NCBI GenBank assembly: GCA_964203275.1
Contig: CAXNMF010000001.1
Coordinates: 496,001-560,000, forward strand
DNA length: 64,000 nt
Origin: Ga0077527 sp945862135
Lineage (GTDB): Bacteria; Pseudomonadota; Gammaproteobacteria; Burkholderiales; SG8-41
Direction of reading: 5' to 3'
A model generated the notes under the pieces. That model had not been told where the DNA came from and searched no databases. It worked only from the letters and a program-made list of their open reading frames with translations. Positions 49,842-58,556 of the stretch are shown one piece after another (position 1 is the stretch's first letter; each line of letters begins with the position of its first letter). The position numbers and the translations under genes are program-made.

Positions 49842-50858
49842 ATGAGTGCAAAACCCTCAGCCAATGTGCTGCCGCTGCCACGCCGGGCCCGGCATCCGCG
49901 TCGTGGTTCCTGGGGGGGCGCTGTGGACCGGCTCGACGCGCGGGTTGCTGAACTGGAGCGACGCATTGCAGGGTTTGACCGGCGATATGCCCAGCTGACT
50001 GTGAGTACCCGCTTCGGCGCCGCCGGAGCCGTGTCGGTGTTGCTGCATGCCTTCATCATCTTCGGCCTGACTTTTACTGTTCCCAAGCTGCAGGAATTGC
50101 AGAACATGGCACCGCCGCTGGCGGTGGTTCTGGTGAACGCCAAATCGCAGGCCAGGCCGCAGACAGCTGACGCAATGGCCCAGCACAATCTTGATGGCGG
50201 CGGCAATACCGACGCAAAGCAGCGTGCCCAGAGTCCGCTGCCGGCGATCACCAAAGACACCGAAACTACCGAATTGCAGGTAGCGCAGAAGCGGGTGGCC
50301 GAACTGGAGCGCGAAGCACGACAGGTGCTGTCTCGTTCCGGGGAAAAAAGCCAGATTGACAGTTCACCGACCAAACCGGCACCGCAGCCGGTACCCGAAA
50401 ATGCGCCGGCGATCGACGGCGCAGATCTGGTGCAACGCAGCCTGGCCATTGCCAGACTGGAAGCGCAGATCAGCAAGGACTGGAATGCCTACCAGGAGCG
50501 CCCCCGCCGCAAATTCATCGGTGCCCGTGCTCAGGAATACCGGTTTGCGCGCTATGTTGAGGATTGGCGGCAGAAAATCGAGCGGATCGGCGAGCTGAAT
50601 TATCCGCAGGCCGCACGTGACCAACGGATCTACGGTACGCTGGTGGCCACGGTCTCAATCAAGTCCAACGGTAGCCTGGAGCGCGTGCAGATTGACCGTT
50701 CGTCCGGGCACAAGTTGCTGGATGACGCAACCATCCGGATCGTCACCATGGCGGCGCCGTATGCGGCTTTCCCCCAAGACATCGCGAAGGACACCGACAT
50801 CCTGCATATCACGCGGACCTGGACGTTTACTCGGGCGGACCAGTTCGTCAGCCAGTAA
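49842..50858 (+). CDS. TonB-like C-terminal domain protein
   Basis: This is a 338-residue protein. A cytoplasmic, Arg-rich coiled N-terminus (about 1-60) precedes one membrane helix (FGAAGAVSVLLHAFIIFGLTF), then a periplasmic linker with a coiled coil and Pro-rich stretch (TKPAPQPVPENAP). The C-terminal domain (RIGELNYPQAARDQRIYGTLVATVSIKSNGSLERVQIDRSSGHKLLD, in two parts) is the TonB fold that contacts outer-membrane receptors. No exbB/exbD genes are adjacent. The long cytoplasmic N-terminus is unusual for classical TonB. It is 10 bases upstream of aroE. Confidence 0.9.
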   Translation: MSAKPSANVLPLPRRARHPRRGSWGGAVDRLDARVAELERRIAGFDRRYAQLTVSTRFGAAGAVSVLLHAFIIFGLTFTVPKLQELQNMAPPLAVVLVNAKSQARPQTADAMAQHNLDGGGNTDAKQRAQSPLPAITKDTETTELQVAQKRVAELEREARQVLSRSGEKSQIDSSPTKPAPQPVPENAPAIDGADLVQRSLAIARLEAQISKDWNAYQERPRRKFIGARAQEYRFARYVEDWRQKIERIGELNYPQAARDQRIYGTLVATVSIKSNGSLERVQIDRSSGHKLLDDATIRIVTMAAPYAAFPQDIAKDTDILHITRTWTFTRADQFVSQ

Positions 50859-50868
50859 GGAAGCTGTC

Positions 50869-51696
50869 TTGAGTGATCGATACGCAGTCATCGGCAATCC
50901 CATCGGCCACAGCAAATCGCCGCAGATCCATGCTGCGTTCGCGCGGCAGACGGGCCAGGATATTTCGTATGACCGGCTGCTTGCGCCACTGAATGGCTTC
51001 GAAGTAACCGTGCGCCAGTTTTTTCATGACGGCGGGCAGGGGATGAACGTCACGGTGCCTTTCAAGCGCGAGGCTTGGGATCTGGTGGATCGTTGCGAGG
51101 GTACTGCGCTGGCAGCCGAGGCGGTGAACACCATCAAGCGCAATGGCAAAGAGCTGGTCGGATACAACACGGATGGCGTGGGATTGCTGACCGATCTGGA
51201 GCATAACCTGGGCGCAATCATTACCGGCAGGAGGGTTCTGCTGATGGGGGCCGGGGGGGCGTCATATGGCGTATTGCAGCCCTTGCTGGAGCGCCGACCT
51301 GATTTGCTGATGGTTGCCAATCGCACGCTGGAAAAAGCCGAAAGTCTTGTGCAGCACTTTCACCGGTTTACATCGCTGGCACCGCGCGGTGTGACAGCGA
51401 AACCGTACGACGCGCTTTCCGGATTACAGTTTGATCTGGTCGTCAATGCGACTTCTGCAGGTCTCGCGGGTGAGATGCCTCTGTTGCCCGATCAGCTGTT
51501 TGCACCGGGGGCGGTTGCTTACGACATGGTTTACGGCAAGAACACGCAATTCCTGGCCTTTGCACGTGCCTGTGGCGCAACCTGTGCCGATGGCCTTGGC
51601 ATGCTTGTTGAGCAGGCGGCCGAGTCGTTCCTGATCTGGCGCGGCGTACGTCCGCAGACCGGCCCTGTGATGGCTCAACTGCGCAGCGAATACTGA
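50869..51696 (+). CDS. aroE: Shikimate dehydrogenase
   Basis: This 275-residue enzyme reduces 3-dehydroshikimate with NADPH in aromatic amino-acid synthesis. Hallmarks are the start YAVIGNPIGHSKSPQIH, NVTVPFKREA with the catalytic Lys, YNTDGVGLLTDLE, the nucleotide loop LLMGAGGASYGVL and VNATSAGL. The TTG start at 50869 has AAGGAA upstream at good spacing, and the encoded LSDRYAVIG fits family N-termini; no ATG is available. mtgA follows after 33 bases. Confidence 0.96.
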   Translation: MSDRYAVIGNPIGHSKSPQIHAAFARQTGQDISYDRLLAPLNGFEVTVRQFFHDGGQGMNVTVPFKREAWDLVDRCEGTALAAEAVNTIKRNGKELVGYNTDGVGLLTDLEHNLGAIITGRRVLLMGAGGASYGVLQPLLERRPDLLMVANRTLEKAESLVQHFHRFTSLAPRGVTAKPYDALSGLQFDLVVNATSAGLAGEMPLLPDQLFAPGAVAYDMVYGKNTQFLAFARACGATCADGLGMLVEQAAESFLIWRGVRPQTGPVMAQLRSEY

Positions 51697-51729
51697 CTGC
51701 GCCACTTCATTCCGGATTAAGGTTCGACG

Positions 51730-52428
51730 ATGTTCAAATCATTGCTGCGCTGGAGCTGGCGCGCTTTTTTGCTGGTGCTGATTGCCCTGACAGCGATCCA
51801 GTTCTGGTTTCTGGTACATGTCTGGTACTGGGTAGGGCACAACCCGGAGTCCACCGCATTCATGCGAAACCGGCTTGAAATCATGCAGGAGGACAACCCG
51901 AAAGCCAGGCTGCGCCAGCAGTGGGTGCCTTATCAGCGAATATCCGGGCATCTCAAACGCGCCATTGTTGCTGCCGAAGACGCCAAGTTCGTCACTCATA
52001 ATGGCTTCGACTGGGATGGCATCCAGAAGGCTTATGAAAAGAATCTGCGTGAAGGCGAAATCGTCGCGGGTGGTTCGACGATCACTCAGCAACTGGCGAA
52101 GAATCTGTTTTTCTCGGGCCAGCGGGCCTGGTGGCGCAAGGCGCAGGAAGCCGTTGTTGCCGTCATGCTCGAAACGGTGATGAGCAAACGGCGCATTCTA
52201 GAGATCTATCTCAACGTCATTGAGTGGGGTGATGGCGTTTTTGGTGTGGAAGCCGCAGCCCGTCATCATTACGGTGCCAGTGCGGCGGGTTTGTCCGCGG
52301 AGCAGGCGGCACGACTCGCGGCGGTCGTCCCCAGTCCGCGGCGTTATGGCCCGGCCAGCGATACCCAATATTTGCAGCGGCGCACGCAAACCATATTGGC
52401 CCGGATGAACGGCGCGCAGATTCCCTGA
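51730..52428 (+). CDS. mtgA: Monofunctional peptidoglycan glycosyltransferase
   Basis: This is a 232-residue inner-membrane protein with one N-terminal helix (FLLVLIALTAIQFWFLVHVW). The GT51 motifs are present: AAEDAKFVTHNGFDWDGI with the catalytic Glu, GGSTITQQLAKNLFFSG, KRRILEIYLNVIEWGDGVFGVEAAARHHYG (in parts) and ARLAAVVPSP. It polymerises lipid II glycan chains. The aroE-mtgA order is common in betaproteobacteria. The 261-base gap after it holds no clear gene. Confidence 0.96.
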   Translation: MFKSLLRWSWRAFLLVLIALTAIQFWFLVHVWYWVGHNPESTAFMRNRLEIMQEDNPKARLRQQWVPYQRISGHLKRAIVAAEDAKFVTHNGFDWDGIQKAYEKNLREGEIVAGGSTITQQLAKNLFFSGQRAWWRKAQEAVVAVMLETVMSKRRILEIYLNVIEWGDGVFGVEAAARHHYGASAAGLSAEQAARLAAVVPSPRRYGPASDTQYLQRRTQTILARMNGAQIP

Positions 52429-52689
52429 ACAGAACGCGATTTGCGGGACTGCGCCAGTGGATTTTCAGGTGCATGCGCGGGACGGTCTGCGTGCGCGATC
52501 AAGGGCCGCAGCAAGCGGCAGTTTTCAGTTGACCGTTGCCGGGCGCAAGCATAATCTGCCGGACGGCGTGCGCAAACGCGGCCCATCGCAGCCTCAAGAC
52601 TGCGAGAGTGGTGCCCGCTGCGAGGAGGTTCGCGGCCGCATTACAAACGTACAACGTATCAAAATTCCGAATCCAGTTGAGGAGAAGTC

Positions 52690-53187
52690 ATGGCCCAGTT
52701 GAACATCAATGGTCGCACGCATAACGTCGACGTCGAACCCGATACCCCGCTGCTATGGGTAATCCGTGAGCATGTCGGATTGACCGGCACGAAATTTGGC
52801 TGCGGTGTCGCGCAGTGCGGTTCCTGCTCGGTTCACCTGAATGGTGAAGTCGTGCGTTCCTGCTCGATCCCGTTGAGTGCCGTCAAGGCCGGCGACAAAA
52901 TCACGACCATTGAAGGCCTGTCGCGCGACAGCTCTCATCCGGTGCAGAAAGCCTGGGCGGCGATTGATGTGCCGCAGTGTGGTTATTGCCAATCCGGCCA
53001 GATCATGGCTGCAGCAGCATTGTTGGCGAAAAAACCGAAGCCGACCGACAAGGACATCGACGAAGCGATGACCAATATCTGCCGCTGTGGCACCTATCAC
53101 CGCATCCGCGCCGCGGTGCACATGGCCGCCGGCAACACCAAGGTGGGCAGCGCCGACATGACCTCTTCTGACAAAACCACCGTCTAG
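52690..53187 (+). CDS. iorA: [2Fe-2S] subunit of a molybdenum hydroxylase (IorA type)
   Basis: This is a 165-residue protein with GAGGAG before the ATG. The N-terminal plant-type ferredoxin cluster ligands are Cys38, Cys43, Cys46 and Cys58 (GCGVAQCGSCSVHL), and the C-terminal helical cluster ligands are Cys97, Cys100, Cys131 and Cys133 (PQCGYCQSGQ, CRCGTY). It passes electrons from the molybdopterin subunit encoded 11 bases downstream. The symbol is by type; the natural substrate need not be isoquinoline. Confidence 0.88.
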   Translation: MAQLNINGRTHNVDVEPDTPLLWVIREHVGLTGTKFGCGVAQCGSCSVHLNGEVVRSCSIPLSAVKAGDKITTIEGLSRDSSHPVQKAWAAIDVPQCGYCQSGQIMAAAALLAKKPKPTDKDIDEAMTNICRCGTYHRIRAAVHMAAGNTKVGSADMTSSDKTTV

Positions 53188-53198
53188 GATCAAAACCC

Positions 53199-55409
53199 AT
53201 GGACATGAACAACACGATTTCCAGTGAACTGCCGAAAATCTCGCGCCGTAAATTCCTGGTGGGTACTGCTGCCGCAGGCGGCGGTCTGGCGCTGGGCTTC
53301 AGCCTGCCTTTCGGCATTGCTCCGGCCGCTGCGCAAAGCGGCGCTGCCGCTGCCGAGGTCAACATCTGGGTGGTGGTCCAGCCGGACGACACATGCGTGA
53401 TTCGCATTGCCCGGGCCGAGATGGGCCAGGGCACGCTGACAGGTCTGGCGCAGCTGGTGGCCGAGGAACTGGAGTGCGATTGGAAAAAAGTCAAAACCGA
53501 ACAGATCACCGCCGGACAGAACCTTGCCCGCAAGCGCGCCTGGGGCGTCATGTCTACCGCAGGCAGCCGCGGCATCCGCGAGTCGCAGGACTATGTCCGC
53601 CGCGGTGGCGCGGCGGCACGCATGATGCTGATGCAGGCCGCGGCCAACGAGTGGAATGTGCCAGTGGGGGAACTGCAGGTCGCCAGCGGCGTGATCACCC
53701 ACGCCGGCTCCGGACGTTCGACGAGCTATGGCAAGGTGGCCGCGGCTGCGGCGAAACTGACGCCGCCGGATGTGAAGGGCATCAAGCTCAAAGACCACAA
53801 GGACTGGAAAATTGCCGGCAAGCCCTTGCACCGCTTGGATACAGCTGACAAATTGAACGGCCAGAAGATTTACGGCATCGACCTGAAAATGCCAGGCATG
53901 CTGCATGCCACGGTGAAAGCCTGTCCGGTGTTTGGCGGCAAGCTTGCCAGTTACGACGAGTCGAAAGTGCTTGGCATGCCCGGCGTCAAACGCGTGCTCA
54001 AGGTCAACGACTTCACCGTGGCTGTCGTTGCCGACACCTGGTGGCGGGCGAAAAAAGCCATGGATGCGCTGCCCATCGTCTGGGATGAAGGCCCCAATGC
54101 CAAGGTCAACAGTGCATCGATTGCCGAGCACCTCAAGACCGGTTTGACCAGCAGCGATGCATTTGCCGATATCGATACCGGCGACGCACCGAAAGCGATT
54201 GCTGCTGCGGCGAAAAAAATTGAAGCTGTTTATAGCGTTCCTTTCACTTCGCACACCACCATGGAACCGATGAACTGTACGGTGAAGCTGTCGCCGGACA
54301 AATCGGAAATCTGGATTCCGACCCAGAATGCCGAAGCTTCGCTGGCGGCATTGTCATCGGCATCGGGTCAGCCGCTCGACAAGTGCGAGGTTTACAAAAT
54401 GGATCTCGGCGGCGGTTTTGGCCGGCGCATCGGCAACCAGGATGTGGTGCGTCAGTGCGTTGCGATCGCCAAAGCCTTTCCTGGCCAGCCGGTGAAAATG
54501 GTGTGGAGCCGTGAAGAAGACCAGACGCATGATTTCTATCGCCCGATTGCGCAATGCCGCTTGTCGGCAGGCGTTGATGAAAACGGCAACCTGGCCGGTT
54601 TACACCTGCGCGTTTCAGGGCAGTCGATCAATGCCTTTGCCAATCCCGCTGCCATCAAGGACGGCAAGGATCGCCGCCAGTTGCAGGGGCTGTGGCCGCA
54701 GCCGCACGATGCGCAGATTGGCTATACCCATGCCAACCTGCGCACCGAATACGCGATGCGCAATACACATCTGCCGGTGGGCCCGTGGCGTGGCGTTAAT
54801 ACCAACCAGAACGGTATTTTCCTCGAATGTTTCATGGATGAAGTGGCGCGGCTTGCGAACAAGGATCCGCTCGAATTCCGCCGTACGCTGATGAGTGAGC
54901 GTCCGAAGCATCTGGGCGTGCTCAATGCCGCGGCCGAGAAGGCGGGCTGGGGCAAACCGCTGCCGAAAGGCGTGCATCGAGGTATTGCGCAGTTCATGGG
55001 CTACGGCAGTTACTCCGCAGCAGTGGCCGAGGTTTCGGTCAGCCCGAAGGGTGAGGTTAAGGTGCATCGCTGCGTGTTTGCGCTGGATTGCGGCAACGTG
55101 GTGAACCCGGACCAGGTTGCGGCGCAGATCGAAGGTTCGGTGGCTTACGGCATGACCGCGCTTCACAGCGAAATCTCAGTGGAGAACGGCCGTGTCGTCG
55201 AAACCAATTTCCACAATTTCCGAGTCATGAAAATTGCGGAAATGCCCAAGGTTGAAGTCGTGCTGGCACTGACCCATGATTTCTGGGGTGGCGTCGGAGA
55301 GCCGACGATCTGTGTTGTGGTGCCGGCAATCCTCAATGCCATTCATGCCGCAACCGGCAAGCCTGTGCGCAGCCTGCCGCTGTCCAAGCAGGGCCTGACG
55401 CTGGTCTGA
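53199..55409 (+). CDS. iorB: Molybdopterin subunit of a xanthine-oxidase-family hydroxylase (IorB type)
   Basis: This is a 736-residue protein. The N-terminus has a twin-arginine signal (SRRKFLVGTAAAGGGLALGF), so the complex is probably periplasmic. Family marks are RAEMGQGTLTGLAQLVAEEL, HTTMEPMNCTV, DLGGGFGRR, PWRGVNTNQNG and the active-site Glu in GGVGEPTICV. With the small Fe-S subunit it forms a two-subunit aldehyde/N-heterocycle hydroxylase without an FAD subunit, so a cytochrome should take the electrons. A SoxX-type cytochrome gene starts only 10 bases later, a suggestive candidate acceptor. Substrate unknown. Confidence 0.9.
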   Translation: MDMNNTISSELPKISRRKFLVGTAAAGGGLALGFSLPFGIAPAAAQSGAAAAEVNIWVVVQPDDTCVIRIARAEMGQGTLTGLAQLVAEELECDWKKVKTEQITAGQNLARKRAWGVMSTAGSRGIRESQDYVRRGGAAARMMLMQAAANEWNVPVGELQVASGVITHAGSGRSTSYGKVAAAAAKLTPPDVKGIKLKDHKDWKIAGKPLHRLDTADKLNGQKIYGIDLKMPGMLHATVKACPVFGGKLASYDESKVLGMPGVKRVLKVNDFTVAVVADTWWRAKKAMDALPIVWDEGPNAKVNSASIAEHLKTGLTSSDAFADIDTGDAPKAIAAAAKKIEAVYSVPFTSHTTMEPMNCTVKLSPDKSEIWIPTQNAEASLAALSSASGQPLDKCEVYKMDLGGGFGRRIGNQDVVRQCVAIAKAFPGQPVKMVWSREEDQTHDFYRPIAQCRLSAGVDENGNLAGLHLRVSGQSINAFANPAAIKDGKDRRQLQGLWPQPHDAQIGYTHANLRTEYAMRNTHLPVGPWRGVNTNQNGIFLECFMDEVARLANKDPLEFRRTLMSERPKHLGVLNAAAEKAGWGKPLPKGVHRGIAQFMGYGSYSAAVAEVSVSPKGEVKVHRCVFALDCGNVVNPDQVAAQIEGSVAYGMTALHSEISVENGRVVETNFHNFRVMKIAEMPKVEVVLALTHDFWGGVGEPTICVVVPAILNAIHAATGKPVRSLPLSKQGLTLV

Positions 55410-55419
55410 GCATCGGCAG

Positions 55420-55860
55420 GTGCATCGCGCAGGCTGGGGAATATTGTTGGCCGCGACGGCAGTTTATGCCGTCGCGGCCGCTCCAGCGCTTGAGCCTTAC
55501 CGTGTCGAAGGTGATGCCATCCGCGCGCCCTTGGGTTTGCTTTCCGGTGATCCGGTCCGCGGTCTTGCCGTTGTTTCCGGGCGAGATGCCAACTGTCTGT
55601 TGTGTCATGCAATACCCGAAACCGGCGTCCGTTTCATGGGTGATATCGCACCCTCGCTGTCCGGGGTTGGCGCCCGGTTGTCTGACGGGCAGTTGCGATT
55701 GCGTATCGTAGATCAGTCGCGGTTGAACCCTGATACCGTAATGCCGTCTTACTACAAGGTTGAGGGTTTGGCCCGTGTCGCTCCCGCCTATCGCGGAAAG
55801 CCCGTGCTGTCGGTGCAGCAGATTGAAGATGTCGTTGCCTACCTGAAAACACTGAAGTGA
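55420..55860 (+). CDS. soxX: SoxX monohaem cytochrome c
   Basis: This is a 146-residue exported protein with signal peptide GILLAATAVYAVAAA. One haem site, CLLCH (Cys59, Cys62, His63), and a distal Met108 in NPDTVMPSYY. The sequence pattern GDPVRGLAVV, GDIAPSLSGVGARL, RVAPAYRGKPVLSVQQIEDVVAYLKTL is that of SoxX, which with SoxA links thiosulfate to SoxY. The GTG start has no strong ribosome site and follows the hydroxylase gene by 10 bases, suggesting coupling. Confidence 0.93.
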   Translation: MHRAGWGILLAATAVYAVAAAPALEPYRVEGDAIRAPLGLLSGDPVRGLAVVSGRDANCLLCHAIPETGVRFMGDIAPSLSGVGARLSDGQLRLRIVDQSRLNPDTVMPSYYKVEGLARVAPAYRGKPVLSVQQIEDVVAYLKTLK

Positions 55861-55867
55861 AGTGAGC

Positions 55868-56320
55868 ATGTCTTCTGACCGTCGTCGTTTCCTGCTGTCG
55901 TGTGCGGCTTTGGCGCTTTCTCCGGTGCTGACGCCACTTGCGCAGGCTCAGCAAAATCAGCAGCGCATGGCGTTGCTGCGCGAAGTGACCGGCGGTGAAG
56001 TTCCGAGCATGGGGCGCGTACTGGTGGATACACCGCCACTCGCGGACAACGGCCACTCGGTAGCGCTGCGCATCGTTGTCGACAGTCCTATGACGCCTGC
56101 GGACCACGTGCGCCGCATCACCGTATTGGCAGAACGCAATCCAAGGCCTGTCGTGGCCAGTTACATGCTGGGTCCGTGGTCGGGGCGCGCTGAAATTGCA
56201 ACCCGTATACGCCTCGCTGACATTCAGGACGTACTGGCCGTTGCGCAACTGTCAGACGGCACCTGGTGGATGGGTGGAGCGCATGTCGTTGTCACCGAAC
56301 TCGCCTGTCTGGAAGGCTGA
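55868..56320 (+). CDS. soxY: SoxY-like sulfur carrier with atypical C-terminus
   Basis: The protein has 150 residues. A Tat signal (RRRFLLSCAALALSPVL) is typical of SoxY. The beta-sandwich part (ALRIVVDSPMTPADHVRRITVLAERNPRPVVASYML) and the end region (ATRIRLADIQDVLAVAQLSDG) fit the family. However, the mobile swinging arm that normally ends GGCGG is replaced by ELACLEG; the Cys (147) is kept but the flanking glycines are lost. Whether it can still present the sulfur adduct to partner enzymes is open. It overlaps soxZ (TGATG). The start is ATG 55868; GTG 55862 is possible. Confidence 0.88.
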   Translation: MSSDRRRFLLSCAALALSPVLTPLAQAQQNQQRMALLREVTGGEVPSMGRVLVDTPPLADNGHSVALRIVVDSPMTPADHVRRITVLAERNPRPVVASYMLGPWSGRAEIATRIRLADIQDVLAVAQLSDGTWWMGGAHVVVTELACLEG

Positions 56321-56646
56321 TGAGCATGCTTGCCCGGATACAGATTCCCGCTCAGGCACGTCACGGCGATGTTGTCCCGATCCGTATTGCGATCCAGCAC
56401 CCGATGGAAACCGGTTATCGTCCGGACAACTTCGGACGACGGATTACAAAAAACGTGATCAATACGCTGACCTGTCGTTACAACGGAGTGGAAGTGTTTC
56501 GTGCCGAGATGGGTTCGGGCGTGTCAGCCAACCCGCAACTGCAATTTTATGTGCGTGTCGATGCTGGCGGAGAGTTTATCTTCGATTGGGTGGATGACTC
56601 TGGTCAGCGTGGCAGCGAACGTGCCTTGATTACGGTTACCGGCTGA
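56320..56646 (+). CDS. soxZ: SoxZ
   Basis: This is a 108-residue protein lacking a signal peptide, as usual for SoxZ, which is exported as a complex with SoxY. Typical segments are HPMETGYRPDNFGRRI, INTLTCRYNGVEVFRAEMGSGVSANP and FIFDWVDDSGQRG. The start codon overlaps the soxY stop. It forms the SoxYZ heterodimer that carries sulfur intermediates. Confidence 0.94.
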   Translation: MSMLARIQIPAQARHGDVVPIRIAIQHPMETGYRPDNFGRRITKNVINTLTCRYNGVEVFRAEMGSGVSANPQLQFYVRVDAGGEFIFDWVDDSGQRGSERALITVTG

Positions 56647-56653
56647 CTGCGGC

Positions 56654-57427
56654 GTGTACAGATTCTTGATATGCGCAGCCGGTTTCTTGCTGGCGTTTGG
56701 TTTGTTTGCAGCCCAGCAGCCCAAGCCGTCGCCAAAGTCAGGCCTTGCCTATGCCGGCGCCGATGTCCGTTCATTGCAAGCTGACGAATTCGGCAACCCG
56801 GGCATGTTGTGGGTCGCGCGCGGCGAGAAGTTGTGGAATATGCCGGCGGGCCGCAGCAATCAATCCTGCGCCAGCTGTCATCGCGATGCGCAAACCACGA
56901 TGAAGGGCGTCGCCGCGCGTTATCCGGCCGTCGATGTCAAAAACAAATCGTTGCTCAATCTTGAAGGCCGCATCAATCAGTGCCGTGAAAGCAATCAGGG
57001 CGCAGAGGGTTTTCGCTACGAATCAGAGGAACTGCTTTCATTGACCGCGTACGTTGCGCATCAGTCACGCGGCACCCCGGTCAATGCGGAGATCACTGAT
57101 TTCAATCGCGCAAATTTCGAGAGTGGTCGCGACACTTACTATCGCCGCCAGGGACAGATGAATCTGGCCTGCACCCATTGTCATGAACGCAATGCCGGCC
57201 GCAAGCTGCTGGCCGATACGATCAGCGAAGGCCATGGCAATGCCTACCCGATTTACCGTCTGGAATGGCAGTCGGTCGGATCGTTGCATCGGCGTCTGCG
57301 GGCCTGTTACTTTGGCGTGCGCGCCGAACAACCCGCTGCCGGTTCGGCGGAATTGATCGATCTGGAGTTGTATCTGGCGTGGCGTGCGCAAGGCCTGCCG
57401 GTGGAAACGCCGGGAGTGCGGCGCTAA
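56654..57427 (+). CDS. soxA: SoxA dihaem cytochrome c
   Basis: This is a 257-residue exported protein with a signal helix FLICAAGFLLAFGLFAA. Haem sites are CASCH (Cys72-His76) and CTHCH (Cys173-His177); the active-site cysteine that ligates haem through a persulfide is Cys218 in RRLRACYFGVRAE. Thus it is the dihaem SoxA type, expected to pair with SoxX and couple thiosulfate to SoxY. GTG start seven bases after soxZ. No soxB follows; the next gene is convergent. Confidence 0.94.
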   Translation: MYRFLICAAGFLLAFGLFAAQQPKPSPKSGLAYAGADVRSLQADEFGNPGMLWVARGEKLWNMPAGRSNQSCASCHRDAQTTMKGVAARYPAVDVKNKSLLNLEGRINQCRESNQGAEGFRYESEELLSLTAYVAHQSRGTPVNAEITDFNRANFESGRDTYYRRQGQMNLACTHCHERNAGRKLLADTISEGHGNAYPIYRLEWQSVGSLHRRLRACYFGVRAEQPAAGSAELIDLELYLAWRAQGLPVETPGVRR

Positions 57428-57430
57428 AAT

Positions 57431-57459
57431 TTATTCAATAAAAACAATAAGTTGAATAA
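57431..57459. terminator. AT-rich inverted repeat between convergent soxA and korB
   Basis: TTATTCAA (57431-57438) and TTGAATAA (57452-57459) are perfect complements with a 13-base spacer in the 57-base gap. As an A/T stem it would be a weak bidirectional terminator. The spacer contains TAAAAACAATAA, also present upstream of B1. Confidence 0.35.
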
Positions 57460-57484
57460 CATTGACGCCGGCACATCACGACAA

Positions 57485-58540
57485 TCAGCGCAGTGACGCG
57501 TTGATTTTTTCCAGCGCAGCCGTACCCGGGCAAAGTTCTTTTGCACCCAGTTGATTCAGCGGCGTATCGACGGTGTTGATGTGCTCGTGCAGGTCTTCCG
57601 AATCCGGATCGATATAGAGCAGGCCGGTGATGACTTCGCCGCGCGCGGCATGTTCCTGCAGATAGTTCATGACTTTTACGCGATCAGTGGCATCGTAATC
57701 GCTGGCGATTTTTTTCAGCCGCAGTGCCGATCCGTCATGCTGATGAACCGTGACCGTTTCGCCCGGTGCGTAGTCGGCGGTGATTTCCTGGTGATCCTCG
57801 ATAAAGTCGAGACGGTTTACCGCTTCGTTGTGCTGGCGCACGTATTCGTAGGACTTGGTCGAACCCGCATGGTTGTTGAACGCGATGCAGGGTGAGACTA
57901 CGTCGATGAAGGCTGCGCCCTTGTGCTCGATCGCGCCCTTGATCAGCGGCACCAATTGATTTTTGTCGCCGGAGAAGCTGCGTGCAACATAGGTGGCGCC
58001 GAGCAGCAAGGCCATGCCGATCATGTCCAGCGGTTCGTCGGAGTTGACCACGCCGCGTTTCGACTTCGAACCTTTGTCGGCGGTGGCCGAGAACTGGCCC
58101 TTGGTCAGCCCATAAACGCCGTTGTTCTCGACGATATAGACCATGTTGACGCCGCGGCGCATGCAGTGGGCGAACTGGCCGAGACCAATCGACGCCGAGT
58201 CACCGTCACCGGAGACGCCCAGATAAAGCAGGTCGCGGTTGGCGAGGTTGGCGCCGGTCAGCACCGACGGCATGCGGCCGTGTACGCTGTTGAAGCCGTG
58301 CGAGTTGCCGAGGAAATAGTCCGGAGTTTTCGACGAACAGCCGATTCCCGAGAGCTTGGCGACGCGGTGCGGCTGGATGTCGAGTTCCCAGCAGGCCTGG
58401 ATGATCGAGGCCGAAATCGAATCGTGGCCGCAGCCGGCGCACAGCGTTGAAATCTTGCCTTCGTAGTCGCGGCGCGTGTAACCCGCCTGATTCTTCGACA
58501 GTGAAGGATGATGGAGTTTCGGTTTGGCGAGATAGGTCAT
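57485..58540 (-). CDS. korB: 2-oxoacid:ferredoxin oxidoreductase, beta subunit
   Basis: The protein has 351 residues. The thiamine-diphosphate motif is GVSGDGDSASIGLGQF followed by YIVENNGVYGLTKGQ; the N-terminal CAGCGHDS and GIGCSSKTP cysteines bind a [4Fe-4S] cluster. With KorA it decarboxylates 2-oxoglutarate (or a related 2-oxoacid) to the acyl-CoA, reducing ferredoxin. It is last in the leftward korC-korA-korB group, 16 bases after korA. Confidence 0.94.
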   Translation of the reverse strand: MTYLAKPKLHHPSLSKNQAGYTRRDYEGKISTLCAGCGHDSISASIIQACWELDIQPHRVAKLSGIGCSSKTPDYFLGNSHGFNSVHGRMPSVLTGANLANRDLLYLGVSGDGDSASIGLGQFAHCMRRGVNMVYIVENNGVYGLTKGQFSATADKGSKSKRGVVNSDEPLDMIGMALLLGATYVARSFSGDKNQLVPLIKGAIEHKGAAFIDVVSPCIAFNNHAGSTKSYEYVRQHNEAVNRLDFIEDHQEITADYAPGETVTVHQHDGSALRLKKIASDYDATDRVKVMNYLQEHAARGEVITGLLYIDPDSEDLHEHINTVDTPLNQLGAKELCPGTAALEKINASLR

Positions 58541-58556
58541 GTTTCTGCTCTTTCGC

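Noticed and set aside
53199..55409. SoxC sulfite dehydrogenase next to soxXYZA
   Set aside because: The large subunit belongs to the xanthine-oxidase family (GVGEP active site), not the sulfite-oxidase family of SoxC.
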